DNA from: Clostridia bacterium
GTDB taxonomy: Bacteria; Bacillota_A; Clostridia; TANB77; CAG-508
Length of the DNA stretch: 10,236 nucleotides
Assembly (NCBI GenBank): GCA_017621295.1
Contig: JAGATI010000125.1
Location: 1 to 10,236, forward strand
Reading direction: 5' to 3'
Below are positions 7,106 to 10,236 of the stretch, piece by piece (positions within the stretch are counted from its first letter, which is position 1; every line of letters starts with the position of its first letter). The notes under the pieces are model-generated. The model searched no databases. It saw only the letters and a program-made list of their open reading frames with translations, and was not told the DNA's origin. The position numbers and the translations under genes were made by a program.

Positions 7106-7631
7106 ATTTATCTAAATCTAATGTGACAACTTTCCACTTATCTAAAGACTTATTTAAGTCTATTATTCTTTGATTTGATGATCCTCTAAATGCTAATGTT
7201 ATGTCACGTTTGTCTTGTTCATATGGACCATCTACAAGAACATCACATTGCTTAAGTACATTTAGTTTTGAATCATATTGTACAAGATTCTCATATATGT
7301 CACCAGCATATATCCATATGTTGAACTTTCTCTTTACATTCATCTTAAGTTCAATCAAAAAGTTTGTTAATTGCATAAGATCTCCGTCAGATTGATCAAG
7401 TGGATCACCCCCACAAAGTGTTATGCCATCTATATAAGACTTAAGATTCAATTCCTTGCTAATTTTATCAATTACTTCTTTGGAAAACAACTGCTTTCCA
7501 TTGTTATAGTCCCACAATTCTCTATTATGACACCCAGGGCATCTATGTGAGCATCCACTTATCCATATTGTAAGTCTACATCCAAGTCCATTGTTGATAT
7601 CAGGTGAAGTTATTGTATTGTAACGTAACAT
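7104..7631 (-). CDS. nrdG: Anaerobic ribonucleoside-triphosphate reductase activating protein (radical SAM)
   Basis: Uses S-adenosylmethionine and a [4Fe-4S] cluster to place the glycyl radical on NrdD, switching on oxygen-free deoxynucleotide synthesis. 175 residues, a normal length for NrdG. Seen: N-terminal NNGLGCRLTIWISGC leading into the radical-SAM motif CSHRCPGC (C27, C31, C34), then HNRELWDY, and GGDPLDQ (74-80), the GGE-like SAM-binding motif. It follows its partner nrdD after 129 nt containing a terminator, so nrdG may have its own promoter or be expressed by read-through. Unusually for this window, GAGG (7644-7641) lies 9 nt before the ATG and could act as a Shine-Dalgarno. It is the only gene here ending in TAG (7106-7104), with an in-frame TAA three codons later. 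Confidence 0.95.
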   Translation of the reverse strand: MLRYNTITSPDINNGLGCRLTIWISGCSHRCPGCHNRELWDYNNGKQLFSKEVIDKISKELNLKSYIDGITLCGGDPLDQSDGDLMQLTNFLIELKMNVKRKFNIWIYAGDIYENLVQYDSKLNVLKQCDVLVDGPYEQDKRDITLAFRGSSNQRIIDLNKSLDKWKVVTLDLDK

Positions 7632-7714
7632 AAAGTCTTTCCTCTATATATAAAATATGTATTTTATGATTTATATATAAAAATAGAACTTAATGACCAC
7701 TTATTCAATACAAA

Positions 7715-7747
7715 ATGGACTGAATTTAATTGATAAATTCAGTCCAT
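7715..7747 (-). terminator. Hairpin terminator after nrdD
   Basis: Perfect 14-bp inverted repeat, arms 7715-7728 and 7734-7747, with a 5-nt loop. On the minus strand it begins 13 nt after the nrdD stop codon and is followed directly by TTTTG. The stem contains GGACTGAA/TTCAGTCC, more GC than the surroundings. The T run is short, so some read-through into nrdG is likely. Confidence 0.75.
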
Positions 7748-7760
7748 CTAATATAATTTC

Positions 7761-8834
7761 TTATATGTTTAATTCCTTACTTACATGTTGTTCTCTGTCA
7801 TCAGTCTCATATTGCTTACCTTTGTTGAAGTTCTTCTTTGTAGTAGACAAATATCCGGTCACCCTTCGAAGTTCATCAATGTCATGGCTTCCACAATGAG
7901 GGCATACCCCATTAAAGTCACCTTGTGCATTACAAGAATTGCAGGAATCTAAAGGAAAATTTAGAGCTGCATATGGAATATCATGTTCCATAGCGTATAC
8001 AACTATTTCTTCTACTGCATCTATGTTATGAATTGCTGTACTTGGAAGCTCAACATAAGTTATGCAACCAGCAGTTGAGTACTTTGTAAGCTTAGATTCT
8101 ATGTCAATCTTCTTAAAGCAATCAATGTCATTATGCCATACTGGTACATGAATAGAATTTGTAAAATATTCTCTGTCAGACACCTTAGGTATGATTCCAT
8201 ATTTGTCTCTAAACTTCTTAAGTGCAGTATGACAAAGTGTTTCAGCTGGAGTATAGTATACGCCAAAGTTTAGACTATACTTCTCTTTGAATTCATTAAC
8301 CCTCTTAGAGAACAGTTGCTCTATAGTATCGGCAAATTCCATTCCTTTGTCTGTTGTATGATCACAATTCATAAGAAGTTGTAGAGTTTCAGCCATTCCT
8401 ATTTGACCAAGTGCTAAAGTACCATGTTGTATAGCAGACTTAATTCCTTCTTCAGGATCATATCCTCCCATAGTATGATTCTCATACATAAACTGTGCAG
8501 ATAAAGAATTTTGTCCACATATCCATTCATACCGTTCTATTAGCATATCTTTAGCTTCATATATCTTCTTGTTCAATATATCTAAGAACTTATTGCATCT
8601 TACTACTTCTCTTTCTTCTTCATTAGTACAGTTACAACTATCTGCATATATCTTAGCTTCCATAGCTAATGTTGGCATTATTACAGTTACTGGACAAATA
8701 TTTCCTCTACCATCTTTAATTACTGCAGAGTTATAGTCCATAATCACTTTGTCATACTCGTCATTAAGTATATGCTCCACATTAGATTTGAACACCTTTG
8801 AAAAGTTTATGTCATGACCGTTAGCAGTTCTACA
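7761..8834 (-). CDS. nrdD: Anaerobic (class III) ribonucleotide reductase large subunit, 3' exon
   Basis: Encodes the C-terminal 357 residues of NrdD, which reduces ribonucleotides to deoxyribonucleotides by a glycyl/thiyl radical mechanism. Counting from the first exon codon: CRT at 1-3 (completing MGCRT with the 5' exon), GRGN (42-45), TPAET (195-199), TNSIHVPVWH (225-234), the zinc site CNSC (298-301) with CPHC (311-314), and the glycyl-radical motif RRVTGYL with G327, followed by FNKGKQYE and DREQH. All key residues are present, so the enzyme should work once spliced. The ATG just before TGTAGA (8837-8835) is intron sequence, not a real start. The exon begins at 8834 because this restores frame and the conserved GCRT. 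Stop TAA, then a terminator. Partner: nrdG downstream. Confidence 0.95.
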   Translation of the reverse strand, partial: CRTANGHDINFSKVFKSNVEHILNDEYDKVIMDYNSAVIKDGRGNICPVTVIMPTLAMEAKIYADSCNCTNEEEREVVRCNKFLDILNKKIYEAKDMLIERYEWICGQNSLSAQFMYENHTMGGYDPEEGIKSAIQHGTLALGQIGMAETLQLLMNCDHTTDKGMEFADTIEQLFSKRVNEFKEKYSLNFGVYYTPAETLCHTALKKFRDKYGIIPKVSDREYFTNSIHVPVWHNDIDCFKKIDIESKLTKYSTAGCITYVELPSTAIHNIDAVEEIVVYAMEHDIPYAALNFPLDSCNSCNAQGDFNGVCPHCGSHDIDELRRVTGYLSTTKKNFNKGKQYETDDREQHVSKELNI

Positions 8835-9888
8835 CATATTTACTTGATATTACTATCAATACTGACTATATATTCTTCATATTTAATGAAGTCTTCCGCT
8901 TGGAAGTGGCGCTTATCTCCACTCCTACTCCCTTACACTCATCAGGGATAGTCGATACACATTTATAATAATTCAATTATTTTATATTCTGAATTTTCTT
9001 TATCTCTATTTATTAATGTAGAATTTTTTCTTGCTTCAGAAATACTTTTAAATTCTTTTTCTTCTTTTGTTATTTTATTTATTAATTTGCATTTTTTAAT
9101 ACCAAAATGTGTTCTTTTTGGTTTAATTTTCATATCATTATAATATTCTTTATTTTCAAATGCAAAATTCCAAGTATTTTTATAATAGTATTTATTTGTT
9201 CCATTTACAATTGTCATTATACATCCTTTATTTTTTATACCAATAAATTTTAATAATTTTGTTAATGTGTCAAAATGATATTCTTTATTAGTTTTAATAT
9301 TTAATGCTTTTAATTGTTTTGACATTGCATTATGTATACCTTTATTTGAAATTGATATTTTTTCTTTAATTTTATTTAGTTCATCAGTTGATTTACAAAT
9401 ATATGTATTTCCACCATCACCTCCTAAAGTTAAATTATATCCTATATTTCTATCTATACTATTATATTTTTTAATCCAATACTTTTCTTTATTATTTAAA
9501 ATTCTTATTTTTTCTTGTTGTATCAATATAAGATTATTTGTTGATAAAATATTTTTATTTATATCTGAATTTTCTACTCTATCAATTTCTTCAACAATAA
9601 AATTTTCTTTACCATATTTATATATTGCTTTTGATATTAACATTTTTGATTTTGGATTTGCTGATTTTATGTGTCGTTTAAATCTATCTTCTATGGTTTT
9701 GTTATATACCTGTCCAATATATATTTTATTGTTTAATTTATTTGTTATCTTATATATGAAAAACATTAATTAATTGAATTATTAATTTAGCACGGATCTC
9801 ATCCTATATATTTAACTGCTATTTAATAATATAAGGACCTAACCGTTAGCAGATTTATAAATGTTTATGCAACATTTAAATAATCTAC
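8835..9888 (-). mobile_element. Group I self-splicing intron in nrdD, with GIY-YIG homing endonuclease in P6
   Basis: 1,054 nt removed from nrdD mRNA. The 5' exon ends in U (9889) and the intron ends in G (8835), as group I introns require. Paired elements found by eye: P4 ACGG (9846-9843) with CCGT (9795-9792); P5 9829-9837 with 9802-9809 (one bulge); P6 9771-9784 with 8966-8979, a perfect 14-bp stem flanking the endonuclease gene; P7 GACTAT (8953-8948) with ATAGTC (8869-8864); P9 8844-8859, 6 bp with a GTAA tetraloop. The 3' core also holds hairpins at 8930-8947, 8906-8922, 8894-8905 and 8875-8891, fitting the extra P7.1/P7.2 and P8 of subgroup IA. The stretch CCGTGCTAAATT resembles the T4 td intron core from memory. 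P1 is not convincingly resolved. Confidence 0.9.
8963..9766 (-). CDS. GIY-YIG homing endonuclease, intron-encoded
   Basis: Cuts intron-less nrdD alleles so that repair copies the intron into them. 267 residues. The N-terminal nuclease domain shows FIYKIT (3-8) and YIG (16-18), the two halves of the GIY-YIG signature, the catalytic-type Arg28 in EDRFKRH, Glu94 in EKYWIKKYN, and Asn111 in GYNLTLGGDGG. The C-terminal half has two NUMOD-like DNA-binding repeats (about 152-200, ending GTNKYYYKNTWNFAF; and about 222-250, CKLINKITKEEKEFKSISEA). It sits in the P6 loop of the intron; its last codons overlap the 3' strand of P6. It is visibly more AT-rich than nrdD and uses GAT before A, unlike resident genes, pointing to a separate origin. 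The ATG at 9766 directly follows the P6 5' strand. Confidence 0.92.
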   Translation of the reverse strand: MFFIYKITNKLNNKIYIGQVYNKTIEDRFKRHIKSANPKSKMLISKAIYKYGKENFIVEEIDRVENSDINKNILSTNNLILIQQEKIRILNNKEKYWIKKYNSIDRNIGYNLTLGGDGGNTYICKSTDELNKIKEKISISNKGIHNAMSKQLKALNIKTNKEYHFDTLTKLLKFIGIKNKGCIMTIVNGTNKYYYKNTWNFAFENKEYYNDMKIKPKRTHFGIKKCKLINKITKEEKEFKSISEARKNSTLINRDKENSEYKIIELL

Positions 9889-10236
9889 ACCCATTAAGCA
9901 TGGTTCGAAAGATTTTACATGGGCTGCATTATTCCACTTACCCATGGTTGAGAATATCTCATCAGGTTGTTGTTCTTCATAAACCCTAATATATTTTCCA
10001 TCCATCTTAACTCCAAGAGCATATTGAAGCTCTGGTTTTTCAATCAATCTTTTGGCTAATCTGTTGTAGTCATCTGTACATAATGCTTTTAAGAACTCTT
10101 TCTTATCACTTCTATCCTTTTCAAACCATTTCATTTGATTTGACCAGTCACAATTGGCATAATTAGGATATATACGTTTAGCAGTTGACTTAAGAGCCAT
10201 TCTAAATAAGTCATAGTTTGGTGTTCCTGGCTTACC
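9889..10236 (-). CDS. nrdD: Anaerobic (class III) ribonucleotide reductase large subunit, 5' exon (N-terminus outside window)
   Basis: The frame is open from 10236 and supplies 116 codons; the true N-terminus (ATP-cone and first barrel strands in most NrdD) lies beyond the window. The visible part starts GKPGTPNYDLFRMALKSTAK, matching the NrdD stretch PNYDLFK-A---SAKR-FPN, and ends FEPCLMG. The 5' splice site after 9889 joins it in frame to CRTANGHD of the 3' exon, making MGCRT. Reading on into the intron gives seven foreign residues and a stop at 9865, so the unspliced product would be truncated. The in-frame ATG at 10200 is internal, not a start. Confidence 0.93.

Noticed and set aside
7645..7680. 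AT-only palindromic stretch upstream of nrdG as an origin or operator
   Set aside because: Made almost wholly of A and T, where imperfect palindromes arise easily; no iterons or GC skew change seen.
7761..8837. Reading the 3' nrdD piece as a separate gene starting MCRT
   Set aside because: The ATG is the last three bases of the intron; the exon join restores MGCRT in frame with the 5' exon, and group I elements fill the gap.
9871..9895. P1 helix between 5' exon AATGGGT and intron GATTATT
   Set aside because: It needs three G-U pairs, one G-A mismatch and a 3-nt loop; too weak to annotate although the splice sites are clear.
9865..10200. nrdD as a broken pseudogene truncated at 9865
   Set aside because: The stop lies 22-24 nt inside the intron; splicing removes it, and all catalytic and zinc residues remain intact in the 3' exon.

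Overview
The window is very AT-rich. Every convincing gene lies on the minus strand, so transcription runs from position 10236 down to 1, with short gaps or small overlaps. The likeliest source is a large virulent phage, or a phage-derived element, of a Bacteroidota host. Evidence for phage origin: a class III ribonucleotide reductase pair (nrdD/nrdG) whose nrdD carries a group I intron with a GIY-YIG homing endonuclease (an arrangement known from T4-like phages); a second, free-standing EDxHD/Vsr-like endonuclease; an isolated tRNA inside an operon; and a run of small unknown genes. Evidence for a Bacteroidota host: one near-perfect TTG-N20-TATATTTG promoter, AT-rich leaders mostly without Shine-Dalgarno sequences, and a DnaK most like the Bacteroidota type as I remember it. 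A bacterial chromosome or integrated element is not excluded, because dnaK is also a chromosomal gene.

Layout in transcription order. (1) 10236-7761: nrdD, split into two exons (9889-10236 and 7761-8834) by a 1,054-nt group I intron whose P6 loop holds the endonuclease gene (8963-9766); a strong hairpin terminator follows at 7715-7747. (2) 7631-7104: nrdG, the radical-SAM activase of NrdD, then an unrecognised 257-residue protein (7063-6290). (3) 6269-6239: a Bacteroidota-type promoter driving an 86-residue basic protein and two small membrane proteins (6206-5170). (4) 5164-5079: a tRNA with anticodon UCU (Arg) and an unusually long variable region, followed by a DUF5662-like protein and an unknown 137-residue protein (5055-4082). 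(5) 4069-3991: a 34-nt tandem repeat, then an unknown protein, an HExxH zincin-like protein overlapping it, an EDxHD-type nuclease with zinc-ribbon repeats, and finally dnaK (1402-1, running off the window).

How the parts relate. NrdD and NrdG make deoxynucleotides without oxygen, fitting replication in an anaerobic (for example gut) host. The tRNA would read AGA, a common codon in AT-rich genomes. DnaK would help fold proteins. Two different homing-endonuclease families sit in or beside conserved genes (nrdD, dnaK), the usual targets of such elements. The clearest unusual results are the intron inserted exactly before the cysteine codon of the NrdD GCRT motif, the deviant ATP-site residues of DnaK, the extended tRNA variable region, and an aspartate-codon context rule (GAC before A, GAT otherwise) that resident genes follow and the intron ORF does not.
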